Shown here: positions 9,119 to 18,256 of the stretch, piece by piece
Numbering within the stretch: position 1 is the stretch's first letter
Layout: the number at the start of each line of letters is the position of its first letter
The notes under the pieces: generated by a model
Database searches by the model: none
Told to the model about the DNA's origin: nothing
The model's input: the letters and a program-made list of their open reading frames with translations, nothing else
NCBI GenBank assembly: GCA_030064765.1
Contig: JASJEG010000004.1
Coordinates: 1 to 53,863, forward strand
From: Acidimicrobiia bacterium
GTDB lineage: Bacteria; Actinomycetota; Acidimicrobiia; Spongiisociales; UBA5794
Reading direction: 5' to 3'
DNA length: 53,863 bases
Position numbers and translations under genes: made by a program

Positions 9119-9687
9119 GTGCTCTCCCTCCTCAGGAACATGTCTACTGCGGTTTCGATGAGGCGCAGCCAACGGTCGCCTCCGTGGTCATTGGCCACCT
9201 GCTGGCTCGCCAGGCCGCTGGTGAGCGCGGTCCACAGATCAAGCGACGGGCCATCACTGATGCCGACCCGACCCATGACCGAGCGCATATGCTCGTAGTT
9301 GTCGACTGCGGACGAATAGGCATCGGGCGACGGTTCCCATCCGGGTACCGCGTGCTGAAAGAGCAGCTGGAACCGCGCCGGGTCCTCGTCGCAGAACGCA
9401 ACAAAGTGACGGGCCGTCTCGATCAGCATGCTTCGTCGGTCGAGATCGGTCGGGAGGGATTCAAAGCGCACGCTCAGCTCGTGATTGCCCGCGATGAACA
9501 TGGCGTCGTGAATGGCGTCGTTGCCGGCGAAGTAGCCGTATAGCGAGCTCGGCGCCATCTCGAGGTGTGCCGCTATCTCCCTGACTCCCACCCGGCCCCA
9601 GCCCTGGGTCCTAGCGATCTCCCAGGCTGTTTCGATGATCGTGGCGCGAGTAGCCGCCCGACGGGATTCGACTCTTGCGGTGGCCAA
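9115..9687 (-). CDS. TetR/AcrR-family transcriptional regulator
   Basis: ATIIETAWEIARTQGWGRVGVREIAAHLEMAPSSLYGYFAGNDAI; TTG start preceded by AAGGAG. Confidence 0.85.
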   Translation of the reverse strand: MATARVESRRAATRATIIETAWEIARTQGWGRVGVREIAAHLEMAPSSLYGYFAGNDAIHDAMFIAGNHELSVRFESLPTDLDRRSMLIETARHFVAFCDEDPARFQLLFQHAVPGWEPSPDAYSSAVDNYEHMRSVMGRVGISDGPSLDLWTALTSGLASQQVANDHGGDRWLRLIETAVDMFLRREST

Positions 9688-9707
9688 GGCGCTCTCCTTA
9701 CTAACGG

Positions 9708-9733
9708 TGTTCGGTTTTCCGAACAGTGTTCGG
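9708..9733. promoter_or_regulatory. Three alternating half-sites, probable TetR operator
   Basis: GTTCGG-TTTT-CCGAAC-AGT-GTTCGG in the divergent tetR/SDR intergenic region. Confidence 0.6.
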
Positions 9734-9834
9734 TATTCTGGCTGTCCCGGGTCCAAATGTCAAGACTTCTGCAAACGAGCGGGCCCAATCGTGGGCCGGT
9801 AGCCTGGCGGGAGCGACTGCACGGAGGGTGTGCA

Positions 9835-10596
9835 ATGGATATCGCAGGAGCGTCGGCAATCGTCACAGGAGGCGCATCAGGTCTGGGGGCGGCCACAGCG
9901 CGCCGGCTGTCTGCGGAAGGCGTGCGCCTGGTTCTCGTCGACCTCCAGGATGATCTCGGAGGCGTGGTCGCCGATCAGGTAGGCGGTACGTACGTGCACG
10001 CCGATGTGACCGACGTCGAGCAGGTGCAAGCCGCAGTGGACGCAGCGGCGCAGGCGGGTCCGCTGCGAATTCTGGTCAACTGCGCCGGGATCGCCCCGCC
10101 GGCGCGGACCCTGAATCGGGACGGAGAGCCGCATCCAATGTCACTCTTCGAGAAGGTTATCGCAGTCAACCTCGTCGGTTCCTTCAACTGCATTCGCCTG
10201 GCTGCGGCGGCGATGGCGGCAACCGAGCCCCTCGAAGACGGTGAGCGCGGTGCGATTGTCAATACGGCGTCGGTGGCGGCGTTTGATGGACAGATCGGTC
10301 AGGCGGCGTATTCGGCCTCGAAGGGTGGCATCGTCGGCATGACCTTGCCGATTGCCCGTGACCTCTCTGCAATCGGTGTCCGGGTCAACACGATTGCGCC
10401 GGGAATCATGGACACGCCACTACTGGCCGGGTTGCCGGAGCCGGCGAAGGAGTCGTTGGGCCAGCAGGTGCTCTATCCGAAGCGCCTCGGCACAACCGAC
10501 GAGTACGCCGAGACCGCCCAATTCCTGCTGACCCACTCATACATGAACGGGGAAACCGTCCGGATGGATGGCGGCATAAGGATGGCGCCGAAGTAG
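9835..10596 (+). CDS. SDR-family oxidoreductase (3-hydroxyacyl-CoA dehydrogenase type-2-like)
   Basis: IVTGGASGLGAATARRL, NCAGIAPPARTLNRDG, YSASKGGIVGMTLPIARDL; internal ATG start. Confidence 0.88.
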   Translation: MDIAGASAIVTGGASGLGAATARRLSAEGVRLVLVDLQDDLGGVVADQVGGTYVHADVTDVEQVQAAVDAAAQAGPLRILVNCAGIAPPARTLNRDGEPHPMSLFEKVIAVNLVGSFNCIRLAAAAMAATEPLEDGERGAIVNTASVAAFDGQIGQAAYSASKGGIVGMTLPIARDLSAIGVRVNTIAPGIMDTPLLAGLPEPAKESLGQQVLYPKRLGTTDEYAETAQFLLTHSYMNGETVRMDGGIRMAPK

Positions 10597-10711
10597 CCCA
10601 CAGCGTCGATCGTGACCGATTTCGGGCATACGGCCGACTGACATCATCTAGAGTTCCGCGGATGTTGTCCAAGATGCTCAATCCGTGGCGTTGCCTGCCG
10701 ACTGGTAGTGC

Positions 10712-11500
10712 ATGAAGCCGGTCATTGCCGTTTCGGCTCAGCAGGCGGTCTCGACGACCAAGCACTACGGGGATCAGCGGATCACCAGTCTGTACGACCT
10801 GTACGTCACCGCCATTCAGCAAGCGGGGGGGCTACCGGTCGTGCTCGCGCATGGGGAACCGGTTGACGTACCGCGCCTGCTCGATCGGTTCGACGCCCTT
10901 GTGCTGCCCGGTGGCGGCGACATTGACCCCACTTCGTACGGGGACGTTCCGCAGACCGACACCCTGTACGGCATGCGACCGGAATCCGACCTGTTCGAGG
11001 TTGCGCTAGTACGCGAGGCGGCGAAGCGCCAGATGCCCATCCTCGGGATCTGCCGCGGTCTGCAGGTCATCAACGTTGCCTTCGGGGGGACTCTCCATCA
11101 GGATCTGCCGGAGCATCCGCAAGATCTCGCCGGACGCGCATTTGCCCCGCACTATCGCACCGACGTTGCCCCCGGTTCCCGGCTGCACGAGGTGGTGGGT
11201 CGGAACGAGATTGTCGTCAACTCGCTACACCATCAGGGAGTCAAGGATGTCGGCGAAGGGTTGCAGGTGGTCGCAACCGCCAACGACGGCGTTGTCGAGT
11301 CGCTCGAGCCCGAGAACCCGGCGTGGGACATGCTGGCCGTGCAATGGCATCCCGAGTGTCTGCACAAGGATCACGCCACCGCCCTGTTCAATTGGCTCGT
11401 TGCCGCTGCTGCGATGAAGGCGACCCAACACGATCTGCACTCGCTCACCGAGTCGGTTCGTGTCATTCCGGTCAAGAGGAAGACCGCAGCAGCTTCGTAG
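10712..11500 (+). CDS. Gamma-glutamyl-gamma-aminobutyrate hydrolase-family class I amidotransferase
   Basis: LPGGGDIDPTSYG, PILGICRGLQVINVAFGGTLHQDL, VQWHPE. Confidence 0.92.
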   Translation: MKPVIAVSAQQAVSTTKHYGDQRITSLYDLYVTAIQQAGGLPVVLAHGEPVDVPRLLDRFDALVLPGGGDIDPTSYGDVPQTDTLYGMRPESDLFEVALVREAAKRQMPILGICRGLQVINVAFGGTLHQDLPEHPQDLAGRAFAPHYRTDVAPGSRLHEVVGRNEIVVNSLHHQGVKDVGEGLQVVATANDGVVESLEPENPAWDMLAVQWHPECLHKDHATALFNWLVAAAAMKATQHDLHSLTESVRVIPVKRKTAAAS

Positions 11501-11539
11501 ATCGAGCCGCATTCGATTCAGAACGCTAACTTTGCTCCT

Positions 11540-12907
11540 ATGAGCACTCTTCTGATCAAGCATGCGCAAGTAGTAGCGACGATGGATGGGGAGCGGCGGG
11601 AGATCCCGGATGGTGCGATGCTCGTTGAGGAGGGATTCATCTCCCGGGTTGGTCCGAGCGAGGACCTTCCCGACACAGCCGACGAGGTGCTCGATCTCTC
11701 TGGGCACCTGGTCTTGCCCGGGTTCATCAACACCCACCATCACTTCTATCAGACTCTGACCCGTGCCGTTCCCGGTGCCCAGGACGCCGGGCTCTTCGAC
11801 TGGCTGCGCACCCTGTATCCGATATGGGCCCGCATGACTGCCGAGCATGTCTGGGTTTCGACCCAGGTGGCCCTTGCCGAGTTGGCTCTCTCCGGGTGCA
11901 CGACCGCCTTCGATCACCTCTATCTGTTCCCCAACGATTCCCGGCTCGACGACGAGATCGAAGCGGCTCGGGAGATAGGTCTGCGCCTCCACGCCTCCCG
12001 CGGCTCGATGTCGTTGGGGGAGAGCGACGGAGGCCTCCCGCCCGACTCAGTTGTGGAAACCGATTCGGCGATCCTCGCAGATACCCAGCGGCTGATTGAG
12101 ACGTATCACGATGGTCGGCCGGGTTCGATGACTCAGGTCGTAGTTGCCCCCTGTTCGCCCTTCAGCGTCACCACCGAAATCATGCGGGACAGCGCCGCGC
12201 TGGCACGCCAGTTCGGAGTCACGATGCATACCCATCTCGCCGAAACGATGGATGAGGAGGAGTTCTGCATCTCGACGTACGGTCGTCGACCTATCGAGCT
12301 CATGGAAGACCTCGATTGGATGGGCGACGACGTCTGGTTTGCCCACAGCGTCTTCATCAACGACTCCGAGATCCAGCGCATGTCCGGAACTCGGACCGGA
12401 GTTGCCCACTGTCCATCCTCGAACATGCGCCTCGCCTCCGGGATTGCCCCGGTGCGCAAGTACCTCGAAGCCGGAGTGCCGACCGGCTTGGGGGTCGACG
12501 GATCGGCAAGCAACGATGGCAGCCACCTCCTCGGCGAAGCGAGGATGGCGATGTTGCTCGCCCGCCTCGATGCGGCGCCCAATCAGAGCGGCGGCGGGCT
12601 CATGACCGCCCGGACCGCAATCGAGCTCGCCACCCGGGGCGGTGCCGAGGTGCTGCGGCGCTCCGATCTCGGTTCGCTCGAGCCGGGCAAGGCGGCCGAC
12701 TTCATCGCCATTGACCTGAGCCGCCTCGAGTACGCAGGAGCACTGCACGATCCGGTTGCGGCGGCCATGCTGGCCGCTCCGGTCAACGTTGATTTCAACT
12801 ATGTCGGTGGTCGTCCGGTTGTCGTGAACGGCGAGCTCGTCACCATGGAGCTCGAGCCGCTGATCGAGCGGCACAATCAGCTGGCTGCGACGCTGCTCGA
12901 CAGCTGA
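11540..12907 (+). CDS. Amidohydrolase, 8-oxoguanine deaminase-like
   Basis: LPGFINTHHHFYQTLTRAVPGAQDAGLFDWLRTLYPIW, MHTHLAETMDEEEFC, GVDGSASNDGSHLL. Confidence 0.85.
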   Translation: MSTLLIKHAQVVATMDGERREIPDGAMLVEEGFISRVGPSEDLPDTADEVLDLSGHLVLPGFINTHHHFYQTLTRAVPGAQDAGLFDWLRTLYPIWARMTAEHVWVSTQVALAELALSGCTTAFDHLYLFPNDSRLDDEIEAAREIGLRLHASRGSMSLGESDGGLPPDSVVETDSAILADTQRLIETYHDGRPGSMTQVVVAPCSPFSVTTEIMRDSAALARQFGVTMHTHLAETMDEEEFCISTYGRRPIELMEDLDWMGDDVWFAHSVFINDSEIQRMSGTRTGVAHCPSSNMRLASGIAPVRKYLEAGVPTGLGVDGSASNDGSHLLGEARMAMLLARLDAAPNQSGGGLMTARTAIELATRGGAEVLRRSDLGSLEPGKAADFIAIDLSRLEYAGALHDPVAAAMLAAPVNVDFNYVGGRPVVVNGELVTMELEPLIERHNQLAATLLDS

Positions 12908-12953
12908 GTAGCCCGATGCCCACCGTTTACAATCAGTAAAGAGGAGGTGCCGA

Positions 12954-13760
12954 GTGGAGATCACCCGTCCGACAAGTCTCAGTGAAGCCCTCGATGCACG
13001 AGCGCAGGATCCCGGTGCCGATTTGCTCGCCGGTGGTACGGATCTGATGGTCGAGGTCAATTTTGGTCTCGCCAAGCCCGAGCACGTTATCGCTCTCCGG
13101 CGCATTGATGAGATAGGCGAAGTCGAGGACCGGCGCATCGGCGCCGGCGTTACCTGGGCCCGACTGGAGGAGAGCGACCATCGCGCGCTCGCCCAGCTGT
13201 CGCGAACGGTCGGCTCACCGCAGATCAGGGCTGCAGGCACCATTGGCGGGAACATCGGCACGGCGAGCCCCGCCGGAGACGGGTTGCCCTGGCTGGCTGC
13301 CGTCGATGCCGAGATCGAAGTGGCCTCGCAGGCACGCGGTACCCGTCGCCTGCGCTGGGATGAGTTCTTCACCGGCGTGAAGCGAAATGCGCTCGAACCG
13401 GACGAGGTGATTGTGGCCGCAGTCCTGCCTGAGCGTGTTCCTTCCAACCAGCACTTCGCCAAGATCGGGCAACGCAGTGCGATGGTCATCTCTACAGTCT
13501 CCGCAGTCGTTGTTCGCGACGATGACGGTTCGGTTCGTGTCGCTCTCGGATCGGTGGCTCCGACCCCAATCCGAGCGCTTGCAGCGGAGCAGTTGATCAA
13601 CGAGAACCCGCAACCCACCGACGAGGTGCTGGCGGAGTTTGCGCGGACGGTGTCTGCCGAAGTCACTCCTATTACCGATCACCGCTCTACCGAGTCCTAT
13701 CGACGGCATGCCGCCGGTGTTCTAGCGCGGAGGCTTCTCGAAAGGTGCCTTGCATCATGA
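12954..13760 (+). CDS. FAD-binding (medium) subunit of xanthine dehydrogenase-family enzyme
   Basis: LLAGGTDLMVEVNFGLAKPEHVIALRRI, RAAGTIGGNIGTASPAGD. Confidence 0.9.
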   Translation: MEITRPTSLSEALDARAQDPGADLLAGGTDLMVEVNFGLAKPEHVIALRRIDEIGEVEDRRIGAGVTWARLEESDHRALAQLSRTVGSPQIRAAGTIGGNIGTASPAGDGLPWLAAVDAEIEVASQARGTRRLRWDEFFTGVKRNALEPDEVIVAAVLPERVPSNQHFAKIGQRSAMVISTVSAVVVRDDDGSVRVALGSVAPTPIRALAAEQLINENPQPTDEVLAEFARTVSAEVTPITDHRSTESYRRHAAGVLARRLLERCLAS

Positions 13761-14218
13761 TTGTGAGCTTCACTGTCAACGGAGAAGAGCGGATCGCCAA
13801 CGTCTCCGGCCCCGAAAGCCTGCTCACGGTGCTGCGTGAGGAACTGGGCCTACCCGGCTCCAAGAACGCGTGTGAGCAGGGGGAATGCGGGTCGTGCGCC
13901 GTGGTTCTCGACGGGGCCGTTGTCACCTCGTGTCTCGTGATGGCCGCCGACTGCGAGGGCTCCGAGGTCACAACTGTCGAAGGCATCGGCAGCGATCGGG
14001 AGCTTCATGCGGTTCAGCAGGCGCTGCTCGATCACGGCGCGGTGCAATGCGGCTTCTGCACCCCCGGGTTTGTCGTAACGGCAGCCCATTTGTTCGAAGA
14101 GAACCCACACCCGTCCTCTGATGAGATCAAGGAAGCGCTCTCCGGCAACATCTGCCGCTGTACCGGGTACGGCGCCATCGCCAGAGCGCTGGAGGAACTA
14201 GCGGAGGGGACAGCATGA
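13757..14218 (+). CDS. (2Fe-2S)-binding small subunit of xanthine dehydrogenase-family enzyme
   Basis: CEQGECGSCAVVLDG...QCGFCTPG...NICRCTGYGAI; ATGA overlaps on both sides. Confidence 0.95.
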   Translation: MIVSFTVNGEERIANVSGPESLLTVLREELGLPGSKNACEQGECGSCAVVLDGAVVTSCLVMAADCEGSEVTTVEGIGSDRELHAVQQALLDHGAVQCGFCTPGFVVTAAHLFEENPHPSSDEIKEALSGNICRCTGYGAIARALEELAEGTA

Positions 14219-16440
14219 CCACTTCTCCCATCACCAGGAAGAGGGTCCGTGGCGGTGTCGGCGATTCGCCGCTCCGTATCGACGGCATCCCCAAGGTCAC
14301 GGGCAACTTCGCCTACGCCTCCGACCTGTACGCAGACGGGATGCTCTGGGCCGCGACGCTACGCAGCCCACATGCCCGAGCCCGGATCACGAAGTTGGAC
14401 ACCGCCCCCGCCTATGCGGTTGGTGGTGTCGTGCTGGTGCTCACTCAGGAGGACGTCGTCGGTCGCCCCGGTTTTGGCATGCATGTTCCCGATCAACCGG
14501 TATTTGCCGACGGCGAGTGCAACTACTGGGGCGAGCCCATCGCCGTGGTTGTTGCGTCCGATCTTCCCACCGCCAAGCTGGGTGTTGAGGCGATCGATGT
14601 CGAGTTCGAGGAACTCGAACCGCTTACCGACATGGAGGAAGCCGATGCCCGCGACTCGCAGACACGGCGGATGAAGATCCGTCGGGGTGATCGTGATGTT
14701 GAAGGCGCGGTTGTTGTCGAGGGGTACTACGAAGTGGGGCAGCAGGATCAGGCGCCGCTCGGCAATGAGGCCGGTCTTGCCATACCCGATGGTGATGGCG
14801 GTGTTGACCTGTATGCGGTCTCGCAATGGGTGCACAGCGACCATTGGCAGATCTACCCGTGTCTCGACATCGAACCGGAACAGGTCCGTTGCCATCCGGT
14901 GGGGATGGGCGGCGCCTTTGGTGCGCGCGAGGACGTGAGCATGCACATCCACCTGTGCATGGCCGCGTTGCGCACCGGTCGTCCCATCAAGATGATGTAC
15001 GACCGCGCTGAGTCGTTCGTCGGTCATGTGCATCGCCATCCGGCCCGTATGTGGTACCGGCATGAAGCCGATAACCAAGGCAGGCTGGTCAAGGTCGAGG
15101 CCCGTCTGATCCTCGATGGCGGCGCCTACGAGTCCTCGTCAAATGCGGTCATCGCCAATGCTGCGTACTTTGCGGTCGGCCCGTACCGTTGCGACAACGT
15201 TTTCGTCGATGCCGTAGCCGCCAAGACCAACAACCCGCCCGCCGGGGCGATGCGTGGATTTGGTGGTGTGCAGACTGCGTTCGCACACGAATCTCAGATG
15301 GACAAGCTGGCCGCCGAGCTAGGGCTTGACCCGTTGGAGATCAGGCTGCGCAATGCACTTGGCCGCGGCGATGCCCTGAATACCTCCGGTCAACTGATTG
15401 AGGGCTCGCTACCGACTGCCGAACTCATCAACGAGCTCGACGCCATGCCATTGGCGGAGCCACTCGATTCGGATGATGCTCGTCACCTTCCGGGCGGGAC
15501 CGGGCTGACCACCGATCCCCGACACGTCCGGCGCGGCGTTGGCTACGGAGTCACCCTCAAGAACCTGGCGTTCTCCGAAGCCTTCGATGACTACAGCGAC
15601 GTGCGGATCGTGCTCAGCCCGATCGGTGTCGAGGTGTACACCGCCGCAGCCGAGGTCGGTCAGGGAATGGTGACCATCATTCAGCAGCTCGCCCGTGAGG
15701 TGCTGCAGATCGAGCAAGTCGCAGTGGTGTGGGCCGACACCGGTGTTATCGGGTCCGCAGGTTCCACTTCGGCGTCACGGCAGACCCAGATGACCGGGGG
15801 CGCCACCCACCAGTGCGCCATCGAACTGCGGGAACAGATTCTCGCCGAGTTCGGTGGTGACGACCTCTCCGGCGAGGGCGTGTGGAAGGACGGTGAGCTG
15901 ATAGTCACCCTCCACGAGGTCTGCGAATCGGGCCCGCGCGAGCACGAGATCCGCTACCGACATCCCGAGACCTTCGCCACCGACGAGAACGGTCAGGGAG
16001 ATGCTCATCCCGCCTGGGCGGTGGCCGCCCACCGGGCCGTAGTTGATGTGGATCCCGAGCTCGGGCTGGTGCGGGTGGTGCAGATCGACGCGGTGCACGA
16101 TGTCGGCCGGCTGCTGAATCCCGTCGCCGCGCTCGGGCAGATCGAGGGTGGGACCCTGCAGGGCGTGGGTCTGGCGACGCTCGAGGAGTTGGTTCTCGAT
16201 AGGGGTGTCATCAAGAACGCCAACTTCACCGACTACCTGCTGCCTACCTTCCTCGATGCTCCGCACGTGGAGGTGAAGTGGGTCGAAGAACCGGAGCGCT
16301 GGGGGCCGCTGGGCGCCAAGGGAATCGGGGAACCACCCACCATCTCAGCGGGACCTGCAGTTGCCGCCGCGATCAGAAATGCCATCGGGGCCGATCTGAT
16401 CCGGGTGCCGATCCTGCCGCAGCACATCGTGGGCGCATAG
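14215..16440 (+). CDS. Molybdopterin-binding large subunit of xanthine dehydrogenase-family enzyme
   Basis: GMGGAFGAREDVSMHIH, PAGAMRGFGGVQ, EVGQGMVTIIQQLA, GPLGAKGIGEPPTI. Confidence 0.94.
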   Translation: MTTSPITRKRVRGGVGDSPLRIDGIPKVTGNFAYASDLYADGMLWAATLRSPHARARITKLDTAPAYAVGGVVLVLTQEDVVGRPGFGMHVPDQPVFADGECNYWGEPIAVVVASDLPTAKLGVEAIDVEFEELEPLTDMEEADARDSQTRRMKIRRGDRDVEGAVVVEGYYEVGQQDQAPLGNEAGLAIPDGDGGVDLYAVSQWVHSDHWQIYPCLDIEPEQVRCHPVGMGGAFGAREDVSMHIHLCMAALRTGRPIKMMYDRAESFVGHVHRHPARMWYRHEADNQGRLVKVEARLILDGGAYESSSNAVIANAAYFAVGPYRCDNVFVDAVAAKTNNPPAGAMRGFGGVQTAFAHESQMDKLAAELGLDPLEIRLRNALGRGDALNTSGQLIEGSLPTAELINELDAMPLAEPLDSDDARHLPGGTGLTTDPRHVRRGVGYGVTLKNLAFSEAFDDYSDVRIVLSPIGVEVYTAAAEVGQGMVTIIQQLAREVLQIEQVAVVWADTGVIGSAGSTSASRQTQMTGGATHQCAIELREQILAEFGGDDLSGEGVWKDGELIVTLHEVCESGPREHEIRYRHPETFATDENGQGDAHPAWAVAAHRAVVDVDPELGLVRVVQIDAVHDVGRLLNPVAALGQIEGGTLQGVGLATLEELVLDRGVIKNANFTDYLLPTFLDAPHVEVKWVEEPERWGPLGAKGIGEPPTISAGPAVAAAIRNAIGADLIRVPILPQHIVGA

Positions 16441-16446
16441 GCGAGG

Positions 16447-18189
16447 TCAGCCGGTCTGGGCGATCACGGCGTCGCCGGATTCGTTGCCGGCGCACGGAGG
16501 TTCACCCTGTTTCCGCTGTGCGGTCGGCGCATTGGGGAGACGGAGCCGGAAGTGGCTCCACTCTCCGTCATAGGCGTACTCGAGCTCGCCTCCCATGGCG
16601 CGAGCGAGGTTGCGCGATATGTAGAGCCCCAGGCCAACCGACTCGACGTTCGTGGTGGGCGCATGAGCGGACTCGTATGGCTCGAACACCGATCGTCGTT
16701 TCTGCACGGGGATGCCCATGCCATCATCGGCGACTGACACTTCGGTCCAACCCGCGCCCTCGGCGAAGTCGATCCGCACCTTTGACCCTCCGTACCGCTT
16801 GGCGTTGGTGAGCAGGTTGCGCAGGATCTGACGGACCCGTTGTGGGTCGGCCAGCGCGTGACCGGGGTCACCCCGGGTCGATGCCTCGATCCCCGTCGAT
16901 TCCATGACCTGTTCGACCAGGCAACGAAGGTCGACTTCCTGGCGGTGGACGGTAACGCTCCCGATGTCGCTGCGGGCCGCGACCAGGAGATCCTCGACGA
17001 TCCCGGTGAGCTCGTCGGTCTGTTCCACCAGCATGTCCATCAGACCTTCGCGCTCCACGGGGGTGAACTGGCTGAGCTTGTCGTGGAGCTCGTATGCCAA
17101 CCCGGATACCACCGTCAAGGGGGTGCGCAACTCGTGAGAGACCGATGCCAGGAACCGGTCCTTGTCCTCAGCCCGTCTGCGCAGCCGGTCCAGTCTCTTG
17201 CGCTCCCGCTGTCGCTCGATGAGTAGCCAGCCGGCCAGGACAACGAGGAAGACCACGGCTGCGGCGATCGCCGGAGTAACCCACCAAGCTGCCCCGGTCA
17301 GTTCGGCCAGCGCTTCTTCAGTTGGCGCAATCGCCAGCGACCAGGTTGTGCCCGGTAGTTCCAGTGGATAGAGACGGGTGTTGGGCCCGGTGACGTGAGC
17401 GACCTCGGCACCGGGTGGGATGGCCTCCCAGGAGACGTTGTCGAGGATCGTTCTGTCGAGCTCCGGCAGCACCAGTTGCTCGACCATCATCGCTACAACT
17501 AGGCCCCGGGGCCTCTCATCTGATGGAGCAACGGGGACAGATGCGAAGAACACGCGGTCGAGCGTGACGAAGGCAAGATCGAGGGTGGTGAAGCCGCTGA
17601 AAGTAGGTATGTCGACGTCGAGCGCCCGCGCAATGTCCGCTCGCCACGCTGGATCGAATCCGGCATCCAGGCCCGGTCCGATGTTGGCGATCTCCGGATC
17701 GTTGGCGATGGCGCTGCGGATCGTGCTGCCGAGAGCGAAGTATCGGACCGGGTAGAAGGCCTCCCTTCCGTCTCGCTCCACTGGCGCCGGCTCCGCTTGC
17801 TCGTCGATCCCGAACACGTAGTAGTCGTCGTCCAGCGACTGTTGTGTTGCAGCTGTGTGGGCGTCAAAATCGGCGGACTTCAGCTCGGTCAGATAGCCAA
17901 CGCCAACAGCGCTGGCGGTGCCATCGATACGGTCGACAAACGCCTCAAACTGAGTCTTGTCCGGGTTCGATTGCTCGACAAACGCGGCCACCGCTTCGAG
18001 GTCGGTAGTCACGCCACCCAGCGACTCCGTTACCACCTCGGTGACCAGCTCGGCCTGGCTGTCGGTCCACTCTGCAACGCGGTCGCTCCTGGAGTTGACT
18101 TCGAAGGCCGATGCAATGGCGAACGCCAGCAACACAACACAGATCAGGATGAGAACTGTGAGCGGACGTCGTCGCACCTGTGGCTTCAT
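16447..18189 (-). CDS. CHASE-domain sensor histidine kinase (paralogue 1)
   Basis: N-terminal TM, CHASE-like FEAFVDRIDGTASAVGVGYLTE, H-box FLASVSHELRTPLTVVSG, ATPase VGLGLYISRNLARAMGG. Confidence 0.9.
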   Translation of the reverse strand: MKPQVRRRPLTVLILICVVLLAFAIASAFEVNSRSDRVAEWTDSQAELVTEVVTESLGGVTTDLEAVAAFVEQSNPDKTQFEAFVDRIDGTASAVGVGYLTELKSADFDAHTAATQQSLDDDYYVFGIDEQAEPAPVERDGREAFYPVRYFALGSTIRSAIANDPEIANIGPGLDAGFDPAWRADIARALDVDIPTFSGFTTLDLAFVTLDRVFFASVPVAPSDERPRGLVVAMMVEQLVLPELDRTILDNVSWEAIPPGAEVAHVTGPNTRLYPLELPGTTWSLAIAPTEEALAELTGAAWWVTPAIAAAVVFLVVLAGWLLIERQRERKRLDRLRRRAEDKDRFLASVSHELRTPLTVVSGLAYELHDKLSQFTPVEREGLMDMLVEQTDELTGIVEDLLVAARSDIGSVTVHRQEVDLRCLVEQVMESTGIEASTRGDPGHALADPQRVRQILRNLLTNAKRYGGSKVRIDFAEGAGWTEVSVADDGMGIPVQKRRSVFEPYESAHAPTTNVESVGLGLYISRNLARAMGGELEYAYDGEWSHFRLRLPNAPTAQRKQGEPPCAGNESGDAVIAQTG

Positions 18190-18196
18190 TACTCAT

Positions 18197-18224
18197 GTGT
18201 CGGCACAAGAGGTACCGAGGTAAA
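18197..18224 (-). promoter_or_regulatory. Sigma28-like promoter of CHASE kinase 1
   Basis: Minus strand T-TTAC-N15-GCCGACAC-N7-ATG. Confidence 0.6.
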
Positions 18225-18256
18225 CCAACAAATGGATGACGGTGCGGCGTGAGGGT

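Noticed and set aside
10614-10640. GCCGACTG upstream of the class I amidotransferase as a sigma28 -10
   Set aside because: No TTnn at the N15 position (sequence there is GACC).
12047-13666. 539-aa minus-strand ORF
   Set aside because: Antisense to the amidohydrolase and FAD-binding subunit, both of which have clear family motifs.
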